A stretch of DNA of 64,000 nucleotides from Synechococcus sp. C9 (GCF_022984075.1 NZ_JALAAD010000001.1:124001-188000); one strand, 5' to 3'. Counted from the stretch's first letter, positions 8,366-17,117 are shown. A program made the numbers and translations. Notes: generated from the sequence alone by a model not told the origin.

Positions 8366-9478
8366 ATGAGTGTGACCGTAGAGACAGCGATTGACCCCGC
8401 CACAGGTGAGCACTTTCGTTGTGTATTTGACTCCAAGACCTGTTTGCCCGTTGAACCAATTCAGAGATTTCTGAACTACTGCCGGAAGCGAGGGTTAGCG
8501 GCCAACACGGTCGAAACCTACGCTTACCGCTTGGTGGATTACTGGCGGTGGCTGGAGTACAAAGCCTTGAGCTGGGATAGTGTTGGACTAGATGAGTTGG
8601 CTGATTTCGTAAACTGGTATTTGCTCGGGGGTGATGTGGAGGTCATCCACGAGTCCTTAAGGGAGCGAGTTTCCAAGCGTAGCCCCAAGACAGTCAACCA
8701 GGCGATGACCGCCATTCAAGGGCTGTACGAGTTTCATGCGGCGGAGGGGCGGATTGACGATAAGCGGTTTATCAAGCTGGCTCACGGCTGGGGTAAACGT
8801 GGCGGCTTCCTGCGGGGCATCGTCAAGAGCGGGCCGGAGCGTCGTAAGCGGCTCAAGCTCAAAGAACCCAAGGTCTTCCCTGGTTGCCTCAGTGATGCGG
8901 ATGTCGTGCGCCTGGTTGAAGGTTGCCTCTGCTACCGCGACAAGCTGATTGTGATGCTCTTACGTGAGACGGGTCTGCGCCGTGGCGAGCTACTGGGGTT
9001 GCATCTGATTGATGTTCAGGATGTGGATGTGACAGGGCGGTTGCGTGTTGTCCGGCGTGATAATCCCAACGGTGCCTGGGCGAAAGGAACTGAGCGAGTT
9101 GTACCTATCCTGCACAACCGCCGCACTGTGCAAGAGATGCTGCGTTCGTACCTGCTGGAGGAGTATCCGCCCGAAGCGGAACAGCTCGGTCACGGGATGC
9201 TGTTTGTCTCCTTAGAGGGGGAGCAGCGCGGTCAGCCCATGAGCCTTGTGCGACTGAACAAGCTCTTTGAAGAATTGCACAGTCGTACTGGCATCAAGGC
9301 GCACCCACATCTGTTCCGCCACACTTTTGCCACACGGATGTTGCAACAGGGCTACCTCGACCAGTATGTGCAGCAATTGCTTGGCCATCGTTCCATCAGC
9401 ACCACCAAAGACATCTACAGCCATGTTCTCGATGAGATGAGTTTGGGAAGTTTTATGGATGGGGAGGAAGAGCAATGA
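8366..9478 (+). CDS. Tyrosine recombinase 1 (TnpA-like integrase)
   Basis: A 370-residue protein with an N-terminal SAM-like core-binding domain (residues about 30-130: FLNYCRKRGLAANTVETYAYRL) and a C-terminal catalytic domain. The catalytic set is complete: first Arg in LLRETGLRRGELLGL, HLFRHTFATRM for His-x-x-Arg, LLGHRSISTTKDIYSHV for the second His and the nucleophilic Tyr. It should cut and rejoin DNA through a 3'-phosphotyrosine link. A TATAATG overlaps the ATG, so transcription likely starts farther upstream. Its stop overlaps the next start (ATGA). Confidence 0.9.
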   Translation: MSVTVETAIDPATGEHFRCVFDSKTCLPVEPIQRFLNYCRKRGLAANTVETYAYRLVDYWRWLEYKALSWDSVGLDELADFVNWYLLGGDVEVIHESLRERVSKRSPKTVNQAMTAIQGLYEFHAAEGRIDDKRFIKLAHGWGKRGGFLRGIVKSGPERRKRLKLKEPKVFPGCLSDADVVRLVEGCLCYRDKLIVMLLRETGLRRGELLGLHLIDVQDVDVTGRLRVVRRDNPNGAWAKGTERVVPILHNRRTVQEMLRSYLLEEYPPEAEQLGHGMLFVSLEGEQRGQPMSLVRLNKLFEELHSRTGIKAHPHLFRHTFATRMLQQGYLDQYVQQLLGHRSISTTKDIYSHVLDEMSLGSFMDGEEEQ

Positions 9479-10944
9479 GTGCTGTACTTTTAGCTGACCT
9501 GTATGAGCGGGTCAAGCAATCAGAGCTAGGTAGTCAGTGGTGCAGTGACCCGCTGATGCAACAAGATGTCTGGCCACTAACAGCATTGGGCTTCGACGAA
9601 GAGTATTGTCGTGTCCACGGCGCAAAGAACGTCTATTTCACACGCATTACGCTTCCTTGGCTGAATTATTTAGCAAAACTTACGGCGAAGGCGCGGGTGC
9701 GAGAGAAGTGTTCAGCCAGACGAATCATTGCTGATACCCTCTGCTTAGCCCACCTCAATGAGTTTTTGCTGGCTCATGGCTACAGCCAACCCGTAGGCAT
9801 CACAGACAGTCTCCTTAAAACGTTCATCTCAGAGGCTAACAAGGGGCATCGGCACAGCACCTTGGTATTTGCAACACGCCTTTGGGCAGAGGAGGGTTGG
9901 TTGACCCTGCCATTCACCCCCATGCGAATGAGGAAGCCGACACCCAAGGTGGAGACTATTCCTGAAGAGGTGTTGCACCAAATCTACGAGCATCTTGACC
10001 TTTTTCCTGCGCCCTTGGAACGCTTGTTTCGGTTGCAAATTGCTTTAGGGTGCCGCATCAACGAGATGTTGCTCATGCCGCGCCATTGCCTCAAGCAGGA
10101 AGGAGAGCACTGGTTTTTACTACGCTGGGTAGCCAAACGGAAGCAGTGGCGTTATTTCCAGGTGCATCCTCTGGTTGCCGAGTTAGTGCAAGAGCAGCAA
10201 CGTTTTTTGGACGAACAGTTTGGCAAGGATTCTCAGTTCAACAAACTTTTCTGTAAAACATCCACAGCATTTAAGGACGGGGCAGAAGTAGGAGGGCGTT
10301 TTCAAGTTGAGCCTGTTTATGAGCCTAGCCCCTTGTCGTTTATGGTAATTCACTTATGGCTCAAAGCGTTCAGGGAAGTTGCCAATCTCAAGGACAAGCA
10401 GGGCAAGCCTTTTCCTCTCACCAGCCACATGTTTCGTCGCACCAAGGCCAGTGTGATGGCGCATTGTGAAGTTGAAGACGAGTACATTGCTGCGGTTTTA
10501 GGGCATGGTTCCCTCGACATGTTGCCTCATTATCGTAAGCGGTCTTTAGAACGGCTAGAGAAACAGGCAGAAACCAAGGGATACGTGGACATGTACGGGC
10601 GGGTAACCACCTACAAGCCCCGCAAGCAACGCTACGAAAAGTTAGCTGACCTGATGAAGGTTACGACTCCCCTTGGTGAGTGCCATCGCCCCAGTATGTT
10701 GGGCGATTGCCAGTACCGTTACGCCTGCCTAAGTTGCACCCATCACCGAGTTACAGAAGCAGACATTCCACAACTAGAGGCAGATAAGCAACAAATGGAG
10801 CTTGACCTTGAACGTGCCCAAATAGCTCAACAAGAGCGGCGCGTAACCGAGATTCAAAGGTTGCTGGAACTTGTAAACAATCGCCTGCAAGGATTAAAGG
10901 AACTGCAAAAAGTACGGGAGGAAAATCAACATGAGTCAGCGTAA
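9475..10944 (+). CDS. Tyrosine recombinase 2
   Basis: A 489-residue protein. Catalytic residues are visible in the middle-to-C-terminal part: Arg in QIALGCRINEMLL, SHMFRRTKASVMAHC (His-x-x-Arg), VLGHGSLDMLPHYRKR (His and Tyr). Beyond the catalytic domain is a tail with a Cys cluster (CQYRYACLSCTHH) and a long charged coiled coil (residues about 430-485), of the kind used for protein contacts in Tn554 TnpB proteins. It starts within the stop codon of recombinase 1 and ends overlapping the start of recombinase 3, so the three are translationally coupled. Confidence 0.88.
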   Translation: MSAVLLADLYERVKQSELGSQWCSDPLMQQDVWPLTALGFDEEYCRVHGAKNVYFTRITLPWLNYLAKLTAKARVREKCSARRIIADTLCLAHLNEFLLAHGYSQPVGITDSLLKTFISEANKGHRHSTLVFATRLWAEEGWLTLPFTPMRMRKPTPKVETIPEEVLHQIYEHLDLFPAPLERLFRLQIALGCRINEMLLMPRHCLKQEGEHWFLLRWVAKRKQWRYFQVHPLVAELVQEQQRFLDEQFGKDSQFNKLFCKTSTAFKDGAEVGGRFQVEPVYEPSPLSFMVIHLWLKAFREVANLKDKQGKPFPLTSHMFRRTKASVMAHCEVEDEYIAAVLGHGSLDMLPHYRKRSLERLEKQAETKGYVDMYGRVTTYKPRKQRYEKLADLMKVTTPLGECHRPSMLGDCQYRYACLSCTHHRVTEADIPQLEADKQQMELDLERAQIAQQERRVTEIQRLLELVNNRLQGLKELQKVREENQHESA

Positions 10945-12952
10945 ACACCTGCCGATTTCAAGGCATCAAACGCTCAACGGGATTCTTGAAGTGAATTGGC
11001 TGCAAGACTACCAAGGTGAGTTTACCTGCCCACAATGCAATCAAGGAAGACTTACTAAGGCTTACTTCGCACACGGAAGTATTAATGGTGTTCGGCTTGA
11101 ATGTAACTCCTGCGGTCAGTACACTTACCTCTCATGTACAAGCCAGCGTAAGCATCTGCCGATTTCAAGGCATCAAACACTCAATGGGATTCTTGAAGTG
11201 GATTGGCTTCAAGACTACAAAGGTGAGTTTACCTGCCCACAATGCAATCAAGGAAGACTTACTAAGGCTTACTTCGCGCACGGAAGTGTTAATGGTGTCC
11301 GTCTTGGATGCAACTCCTGTGGTCAATACACTTTCCTCTCCTGTGAAAATCCTGCTTACATCTACAACTATCAAGCAGACTTGGAATGTCCTAACCCTCT
11401 TTGTACTGGCATTGGTCCAAGGGGTCAAAGGGGATGGATTTACAAATGTAACGATCTAGGGTACGGCAGATGTCGCTATTGCAAGATAATTTTTGAGCCT
11501 TCAGCTACCGTTCAATACAACTGGCAGGGTAGGCAGAAGTTGCAAGAACTACTCCCGTTTGACTTTGCCGCTAATACCTGGGACTTGCGGCACTTCTATG
11601 AAAAGCCCTACTACCGACTCCTTACTTTTGATGGCATTGAACCTGATTGGTTCTGCTTGCAGGCAAAACAGTATTTGCACTACCTACTCAAAGCTCAAGT
11701 ATATTCTTCAACATCCCAAATCCGTGCCATCCGTGCTGTGCTGGGACAGTTGGGCGAAGTGCTTAAGCAAAGAAAATGTTCATCACTGCAAGACATCAAG
11801 CGCAGTGACATTCTGAACCTGATTGATGCTTGGCAAAGCATAAAAGGGCGAACAGTATACACAAAGCTCTATCAGCTTAAGGAGTTTTTGAGTTGGGCTG
11901 GCCTTGAGGCTGAAGCCTTAGTTAAACGCAGAGACTTTCCCAAGATTCGTCATGATGACCCCGTATGGTTGGATGAACCCACTCGTTCTGCTATCAAGTC
12001 GCACCTGCACAAATTACCAGAGCCACTAGCAAGGCACTACTTGGTTCAGGAGTACACAGCCGCACGACCCGGTGATGTCTGCCAGATGCAGTTTGACTGC
12101 CTCGTTGCGGAAAACAGCAAGTGGTACATCCGTTTCTTTCAGCAGAAGACCAAACGTTGGCATCAGATTCCAGCTAACCGTGAAATCCGGCGCATCATTG
12201 AAGCACAGCAAGCTTGGATACGACAGACCTTAGGCCCAGACTACAATTACCTGTTCTGCCACTTCAGGGTTTTCAAAAAAGGTTCTTACCCGAAATTCAG
12301 CCGTATTAAACCTCTCCCAGAACCACCTAAGACAAATGCTGATGTTAACCCAATGGTGCGAGCGATTCGCTATCTCATTGAAGCGGAGGACATTCGGGAC
12401 AGCAACGGTCAACAACCCCACTTCACGGGTCGAATCACCCGCTCTAGCCGCCTCCAAGAGATACGGGTCAAGCACGGGATAGAAGCAGCCCAACTCTACG
12501 CTGACCATGTTTCCAGCACAACAACCTTTCAGCACTACGCCCCACCCACTCGTGAGCAGGTTGCAACGGCTGACCTCCCCTTCCAAGAGCTACTGCTTAA
12601 CCCCGACAACAAGTTCCTGCCCTGGCAATCCCTGCCCGAGAGCCTGCTGAAAAACCCTAAAGCCCATGAGTTAGACATTGAGATAAACCCCCGTCTTACC
12701 GTCTACGGCCATTGCGCTCTTGACCCCAAGACTCCCTGCCCTCACAACCTTTACCCCAAGTGCTACGGCTGTAGTAGTTTCCGACCCAGCACTGGCAAGT
12801 TGCCCCTTTACGAGCGGCAGTACCAAAGCGAAGTACAGCGTATGGAACAAGCAAAGACAGCAGGCGCAGAGCTGTCCTACGAGGAGGCTAAAGCGACTGT
12901 GGAAGCGATGAAGCAGTGGCTACCACAACTCAGGGAGGTGGCTCATGGCTAG
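10931..12952 (+). CDS. Tyrosine recombinase 3 with duplicated zinc ribbon
   Basis: A 673-residue protein. The N-terminus has two tandem copies of a 69-residue zinc-ribbon unit (CPQCNQGRLTK ... CNSCGQYT), followed by another Cys-rich segment (CPNPLCTG, CRYCKIIF). A core-binding domain (about 240-330) and a catalytic domain follow, with Arg in EYTAARPGDVCQMQF, HFTGRITRSSRLQEI, and ADHVSSTTTFQHYA for the last His and Tyr. A late Cys motif (CPHNLYPKCYGCSSF) precedes a helical tail. The size and Zn motifs resemble Tn554 TnpB more than a classic RIT third gene. It overlaps its neighbours on both sides. Confidence 0.87.
   Translation: MSQRKHLPISRHQTLNGILEVNWLQDYQGEFTCPQCNQGRLTKAYFAHGSINGVRLECNSCGQYTYLSCTSQRKHLPISRHQTLNGILEVDWLQDYKGEFTCPQCNQGRLTKAYFAHGSVNGVRLGCNSCGQYTFLSCENPAYIYNYQADLECPNPLCTGIGPRGQRGWIYKCNDLGYGRCRYCKIIFEPSATVQYNWQGRQKLQELLPFDFAANTWDLRHFYEKPYYRLLTFDGIEPDWFCLQAKQYLHYLLKAQVYSSTSQIRAIRAVLGQLGEVLKQRKCSSLQDIKRSDILNLIDAWQSIKGRTVYTKLYQLKEFLSWAGLEAEALVKRRDFPKIRHDDPVWLDEPTRSAIKSHLHKLPEPLARHYLVQEYTAARPGDVCQMQFDCLVAENSKWYIRFFQQKTKRWHQIPANREIRRIIEAQQAWIRQTLGPDYNYLFCHFRVFKKGSYPKFSRIKPLPEPPKTNADVNPMVRAIRYLIEAEDIRDSNGQQPHFTGRITRSSRLQEIRVKHGIEAAQLYADHVSSTTTFQHYAPPTREQVATADLPFQELLLNPDNKFLPWQSLPESLLKNPKAHELDIEINPRLTVYGHCALDPKTPCPHNLYPKCYGCSSFRPSTGKLPLYERQYQSEVQRMEQAKTAGAELSYEEAKATVEAMKQWLPQLREVAHG
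10934..11347 (+). repeat. Tandem 207-bp duplication inside recombinase 3
   Basis: Bases 10934-11140 and 11141-11347 are near-identical direct copies with a 207-bp (69-codon) period, so the frame is kept. The start of unit 1 (agtcagcgtaaacacctgcc) matches that of unit 2 with two changes (agccagcgtaagcatctgcc). Substitutions are mostly silent or conservative, which suggests the doubled Zn ribbon is tolerated or selected. Confidence 0.95.
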
Positions 12953-13865
12953 AGGCAACCGTGAGAAGCAGACTGAAACGCTCCGCCAGGCACAACAGCA
13001 ACGCAAAGAGCAGAAGCGGCAACAGGTGTTTGAGGCGGTACGGACGCTCCAGCAACAGGGCAAGACCATCACCTTTGCAGCTATTGCTCGTGTTGCTCAA
13101 GTTTCTATCAGCTATCTCTACAAATGGCCGGAAGTCAAGGACTACATTCAGTCGCTTCGCGAGGAACAATCTCATCAGCTTGCCCCCTTACCTCAAGAAG
13201 CTGAACCTGGGCCATACAGCCTCAAGACCCTGCATGAGGTCGCCCGCAAGCGTATCAAAGAGCTAGAGGCTGAGATTCAGGAGCTAAAGCGCCAGAACGA
13301 ACTGTACCGAGGGCATGTTGCGGAAATCTTTGAGTTGCGCGATGAGGTAGAACGCTTGCGGGAGTTGTTGCGGCAGTTCACTGAGCCTCGCCCCACCTCC
13401 AAGGTTGTGGCACTCCAAGCGGTAGCCCCCAGCACCGCCTCAGACATTGATCCAGACATTGTACAGAAGCTAGAAACTTTGGGTGTAAAGCTCGGTGTAC
13501 GCCTCCAGCGTGAGATTAAGCAACACAAGCCAGAGAAAGTCATGCTGGCAATTGAAGCCTTTGAGCAGTACCGCTCGCAGCATGTGGTGGAGAACCCTGC
13601 GGGTTGCCTCCTACAGATGATTCGAGATGGGGCGGAACCGAACGTACCCTTGGAGGCACCTGTACCTGAGATGGATGAGTTTGACCGCTGGTACGCTGAG
13701 GCCATTGCTCAGGGATTCTGCCTTGACATCCCCCGCCGCTACCTAAGCACGATGGGAACGGAGCCTTTGGTTAAGGTAGTGGATAAGAGCCGTTCTGAGG
13801 GCTATCAAGTCATGCCCTGGAGGGAGGCTAGAGAGTATCAAAAGAGCTTACGTCGTGGAAGATAG
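12945..13865 (+). CDS. TnpC/DUF6262-like DNA-binding coiled-coil protein with Rep-like C-terminus
   Basis: A 306-residue protein. Residues 1-75 resemble DUF6262/TnpC: a charged helix then a helix-turn-helix (TFAAIARVAQVSISYLYKWP). A coiled coil follows at about 95-150 (KRIKELEAEIQELKRQNELY). In Tn554 the small TnpC helps set insertion orientation. Unlike that protein of about 125 residues, this one has a C-terminal domain (EKVMLAIEAFEQYRS, ENPAGCLLQMIRDG) reminiscent of the C-terminal part of cyanobacterial plasmid replication proteins. That similarity is from memory and should be tested. It overlaps the recombinase 3 stop by 8 bp and closes the element. Confidence 0.7.
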   Translation: MARGNREKQTETLRQAQQQRKEQKRQQVFEAVRTLQQQGKTITFAAIARVAQVSISYLYKWPEVKDYIQSLREEQSHQLAPLPQEAEPGPYSLKTLHEVARKRIKELEAEIQELKRQNELYRGHVAEIFELRDEVERLRELLRQFTEPRPTSKVVALQAVAPSTASDIDPDIVQKLETLGVKLGVRLQREIKQHKPEKVMLAIEAFEQYRSQHVVENPAGCLLQMIRDGAEPNVPLEAPVPEMDEFDRWYAEAIAQGFCLDIPRRYLSTMGTEPLVKVVDKSRSEGYQVMPWREAREYQKSLRRGR

Positions 13866-13893
13866 AGACTATTATTTAGGCTAAACAAGACTT

Positions 13894-14952
13894 TTACAAC
13901 GTGGAGTATACATAAGAATTTAAGTCGCGATCTATCTCCTCTAAACTGCAACTTTCACAACTAAACACCCTTTGGCTCAGCGGTATCTTTTGTTGATGAC
14001 CACAGCGAGAACACAGCTGGCTGGACGGATAGAACCTATCCACCACCACCAACTGACAGGCGTAGAGTTTGGCTTTGTACTCTAGCTGTCGCTTGAACTC
14101 ATAAAAACCGCAGTCAGCGATACTACTCGCTAACTTATGGTTCTTGAGCATACCTGATACATTCAGGTTCTCAACTACCACCACCCGGTGTTTTCGGGTT
14201 AAGTAAGTAGTAATCTTGTGCAGATTGTCTTTCCTGATGTCTGCAATTCTTTTATGAACTTTTGCCACCCGCTTGACCGCTTTCTTCCGGTTCTGCGAGC
14301 CTTTTTTCTTCCGGCTTACCTGCCTTTGCAACCGCTTTAAGCGCTTCTTCGCTCTTCGGTAGGGCTTAGGGTTAGCAAAGACTTTCCCATTAGAACAAGC
14401 GGCGAGGTTGTTAATGCCTAAATCAACCCCGACAACTTCTTCTTCTTTCTCTGGTAGTTCTGGCTCAGGAGCTTCAAACGTAAAAGAGATAAACCAACGG
14501 TCGGCTTGACGACTGATGGTTACGTTCTTAGGGCATACCGCTGGCAACTGCTCATGGCATTTTAACCACCCAAAGATGGGAACCTTGATTTTGTTCCCAG
14601 AAATTCTCGTGCGCCCCTCTAAATAGAAACTATCTCGTCTGCCCCTTTTCTTGAATACAGGGAATTTTCTCTCACCCTTACACCAACTCTTAAAACCTGC
14701 CTCTAAGTTTCGTAAAGCTTGCTGTGGGGCGCATTTAGAACATTGGTAGTACCAAGGATTTTCCTTCTTAACCTCCGCAACCAACCGCTTATGCAAATCT
14801 ATAGCCGTGGGAACCTTTTGCTTTTCCTCTATTGCCTTTTTGCAGACCGCTAAACCCCAGTTGTAAGCGTGTCTGGCTACCCCAGCGTGTTGGCTTGCCA
14901 AGGTTCTTTGCTTGTTATTCAGGTCTAGCTCTGTTTTGAAAGCTAACAACAC
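13894..14952 (-). pseudogene. tnpB: TnpB (IS200/IS605-type RNA-guided nuclease), 3'-truncated by insertion
   Basis: The 352-codon frame holds nearly all of a TnpB: RuvC-I Asp177 in VVGVDLGINN, RuvC-II Glu261 in VVVENLNVSGM, a zinc finger (Cys314, 317, 332, 335) and IDRDLN with the third acidic residue at about 341-343. After that it diverges (SYVYSTL, stop) because the recombinase element is inserted there; the natural tail lies at 8148-8219. TnpB uses an omega RNA made from the gene's 3' end and the IS end. That RNA is now 5.7 kb away, so guided cutting is unlikely even if the protein still folds. Confidence 0.85.
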
Positions 14953-15015
14953 AAGTTGAATCGCTGAAAGCCTAATTCACAATAACATACCCCCAGAAAA
15001 AGCGAATTGTGTTAA

Positions 15016-15495
15016 TTAAAGTAAGGACTCCGTCCCGCTTACGTGAGCAGTATTTCTCAGTAAAAACCCGAATAGAAACATACCCTCGGTGAACACGGTC
15101 AAAACGAAATGGTAGCGGTGGTTGGTCGGGCCACTACTCGCCAAAACATAATAGTCCCCGCTGGCGGGCAGTTGGTATTCCCAGGGACGAGCCCCATTAC
15201 CCAAGCCGACCAGTTGCTTCCCCTGTGGATCAAACACCAACACCATCGCCCGGGCACCCATACTCTGGGGTTCCACCCGCAACCATTGCCCCCGCTGGGC
15301 ATTCACCACATACACCCGGTTCACCGCACCGGCAATGACCACGCCAATCGTGTGGGGCGAAAATTGCAAACGGCTGGTGGGGGTTGTCGGCAATACCTGT
15401 TTGAGGTTGACCTGAGCCAACGCCAGCGGTGCCTGGAGCAACCAACTCACTAACACCAAAATGCCATAACGCCAACCCACAACCGGCTTTCCCAA
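15016..15495 (-). CDS. Secreted protein with pre-peptidase (PPC)-like domain
   Basis: A 159-residue protein with a signal peptide (hydrophobic residues about 10-28 ending ALAQ). The body has the beta-sandwich spacing of PPC domains: VYVVNAQRGQWLRVEP, MVLVFDPQGKQLVG, EYQLPASGDYYVLASSG. Probably periplasmic or secreted; function unknown. The last about 30 residues (FTEGMFLFGFLLRNTAHV...) do not fit the domain and run to the edge of the tnpB element, so the original C-terminus may have been altered by that insertion. Confidence 0.65.
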   Translation of the reverse strand: MGKPVVGWRYGILVLVSWLLQAPLALAQVNLKQVLPTTPTSRLQFSPHTIGVVIAGAVNRVYVVNAQRGQWLRVEPQSMGARAMVLVFDPQGKQLVGLGNGARPWEYQLPASGDYYVLASSGPTNHRYHFVLTVFTEGMFLFGFLLRNTAHVSGTESLL

Positions 15496-15530
15496 GGTGA
15501 ACGATTTGCTCTCACAATAACATCAAAAGG

Positions 15531-16736
15531 TCACGGGGTAATGATTCCCAACCCATAGCCCAGCACCCCCAAAACTGCGCCCAAACCAATCAACCAGGGC
15601 GCCGCCACCCACCCCCGAAATAATAGAATTCCACTCAAAATCGCAATGCCCAGCACCCAGACCCCCTGCCCCACGGTCATCGTAAAAGACCCCACCCCCA
15701 TCTGCCAACCCAAACGCACTGCTACCACTCCAATCAATGCCACCGCCCCCACATTCAACCCATCCAAAAACGCCCCCGTCCAAGCTGTGCGCCGACACCA
15801 GAGCAAAATCGGATGCAACAGTGCCACAAACACAAACGAAGGCAGGAAAATTGCCACCGTTGACACCACCGCCCCCGCCCACCCAGCGATTTGAAACCCA
15901 ATAAAACTAGCAGTGGAGGACACCGGCCCGGGCGTAAATTGCCCCACCGCAATCGCATCCAATAGCTGTTGTTGGGTCAGCCAACCGTAGCGATTCACCA
16001 AATCATTTTCAATGAAGGCGATCAGCAGATAACCGCCCCCAAATAAAACCGCCCCCACCTTGAGAAAAAACAACGCCAACAACCCCAAATTCGGAGCAGG
16101 CAGTTCCGCCCCGGGCATCGCCGCCACCCCGACCGGGAACCCCAGCCAAGGCCACCCAGCCCCCTGGGTTGGTTGCGGAGGTCGCCGTACCAAAATCCCC
16201 AGCAGTCCCCCCGCCAGCAGTGCCAGCACTTCCCCGACCCCCAGCCAGGATAAAATAATCACCCCCACCCCCACCCACAGCAGGAGGGAGCTTTTCACCG
16301 CCTTTTGCCCCAACCGCCAGCCCGCATCCAGAATCAACACCACCGTCACCGGCTTAATCCCCACCAGCAACGGTGCCACCTGGGGCAATGTCCCCCATTC
16401 CCGGTACCCCCAGGCAACCAGGGTGGTGATCAGAAATGCTGGCAGGATAAAACACACCCCCGCCACCCCTAACCCCGCCCAACCCGCCCGGCGCAACCCC
16501 ACCAAAATCGCCATTTCCGTAGAATTGGGACCAGGGATGAGATTGACCGCCCCCATCAAGTCCAAAAATTCCGCCGCCTCCAACCACCGACGCTCCTCCA
16601 CCACCTCTTTTTGCATCAACGCCGTATGCGCCGCCGGTCCACCAAACGCCACGGTTCCCAAACGCAGAAAGACCTGGGCTAGTTCCAACAGACGTGGGGT
16701 CATCGGGGAGTTGGGGATAGGCTGGTTTTTTATCAT
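15531..16736 (-). CDS. chrA: Chromate transporter (CHR family)
   Basis: A 401-residue membrane protein made of two homologous CHR halves. FLRLGTVAFGGPAAHTALMQKEVVEERRW and LIPGPNSTEMAI mark the first half; FLKVGAVLFGGGYLLIAFIEND and VGQFTPGPVSSTASFIG mark the second. The GGP and PGP motifs are diagnostic. It likely exports chromate from the cytoplasm across the inner membrane, though sulfate-related roles are proposed for some homologues. ATG 16736 is used, with MTPRLLELAQVF eleven residues later as an alternative. Confidence 0.9.
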   Translation of the reverse strand: MIKNQPIPNSPMTPRLLELAQVFLRLGTVAFGGPAAHTALMQKEVVEERRWLEAAEFLDLMGAVNLIPGPNSTEMAILVGLRRAGWAGLGVAGVCFILPAFLITTLVAWGYREWGTLPQVAPLLVGIKPVTVVLILDAGWRLGQKAVKSSLLLWVGVGVIILSWLGVGEVLALLAGGLLGILVRRPPQPTQGAGWPWLGFPVGVAAMPGAELPAPNLGLLALFFLKVGAVLFGGGYLLIAFIENDLVNRYGWLTQQQLLDAIAVGQFTPGPVSSTASFIGFQIAGWAGAVVSTVAIFLPSFVFVALLHPILLWCRRTAWTGAFLDGLNVGAVALIGVVAVRLGWQMGVGSFTMTVGQGVWVLGIAILSGILLFRGWVAAPWLIGLGAVLGVLGYGLGIITP

Positions 16737-16844
16737 CCTAGTAGGAGAATGATTCTGCCTCGAAACTAAGCGTCAGCTTCAGCCAATTTTGCCCAGCGGT
16801 CGTCAACGTACTGCCCCTGACCCAATTTCCGACCCCAAACATGA

Positions 16845-16930
16845 TATAGCAATCCTACTTGCTTAGTGAACAGAGATTCCCCAGAACCAAGGACGGGACC
16901 CCTATTCCATTCTCATTTAGGACTGCTATA
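16845..16930. repeat. Family-B inverted-repeat element, copy 2
   Basis: 86 bp starting tatagcaatcctacttgctt and ending ctcatttaggactgctata. The core contains ccccagaaccaagg. Aligned in reverse it matches copy 1 at 1242-1342 along its whole length. It lies between chrA and a tRNA gene and has no coding capacity. Confidence 0.7.
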
Positions 16931-17024
16931 GAAGGAATTACATGGGAATAACCCAGGGAATGTCATTACAGGTTAGGGGTGGAAATGCCTTTAGTAGCGG
17001 TGTTTTTGGCTTAATGATTGGTAA

Positions 17025-17095
17025 GCGGGCGATGGGACTCGAACCCACGACGTTCAGCTTGGGAAGCTGACATTCTACCACTGAATTACGCCCGC
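17025..17095 (-). tRNA. tRNA-Gly (anticodon CCC)
   Basis: On the minus strand the acceptor GCGGGCG pairs with CGCCCGC, the D-arm is ATTC/GAAT, the anticodon stem is TCAGC/GCTGA with loop TTCCCAA (anticodon CCC), and the T-arm is GTGGG-TTCGAGT-CCCAT. CCA is not encoded. It reads GGG codons, which are common in this GC- and G-run-rich genome. Confidence 0.93.
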
Positions 17096-17117
17096 AGTGC
17101 TTAGATATAATAGCACT

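Larger units (their letters stand above)
8220..13912 (+). mobile_element. Tn554/RIT-like element with three tyrosine recombinases
   Basis: About 5.7 kb holding four overlapping plus-strand genes: recombinases of 370, 489 and 673 residues, then a 306-residue coiled-coil protein. Three consecutive tyrosine recombinases define recombinase-in-trio elements; a TnpA-TnpB-TnpC set with a small DNA-binding TnpC defines Tn554. This element combines both features and carries no passenger gene. Both limits are inferred from where the tnpB reading frame stops and resumes. Weak inverted similarity is seen between the ends (gtttgataccacttcacc on the left, atgtatactccacg on the right read in reverse). Confidence 0.7.
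8050..15010 (-). mobile_element. IS200/IS605-type tnpB element, interrupted (approximate limits)
   Basis: The two halves of a minus-strand tnpB gene (13894-14952 and 8148-8219) bracket the recombinase element. Outside the C-terminal half, 8056-8147 holds what looks like the right end of the IS, with an imperfect hairpin (gaacgaaagcgaac). Outside the start, 14953-15010 would hold the left end, with partly inverted aattcacaa and ttgtgttaatt. No tnpA transposase accompanies it, so it was an IS1341-like tnpB-only element. Exact limits are not provable here. Confidence 0.6.

Noticed and set aside
8362-8367. TATAAT as promoter for recombinase 1
   Set aside because: It overlaps the start codon, so it cannot drive this start unless a downstream codon is used; none fits the family N-terminus.
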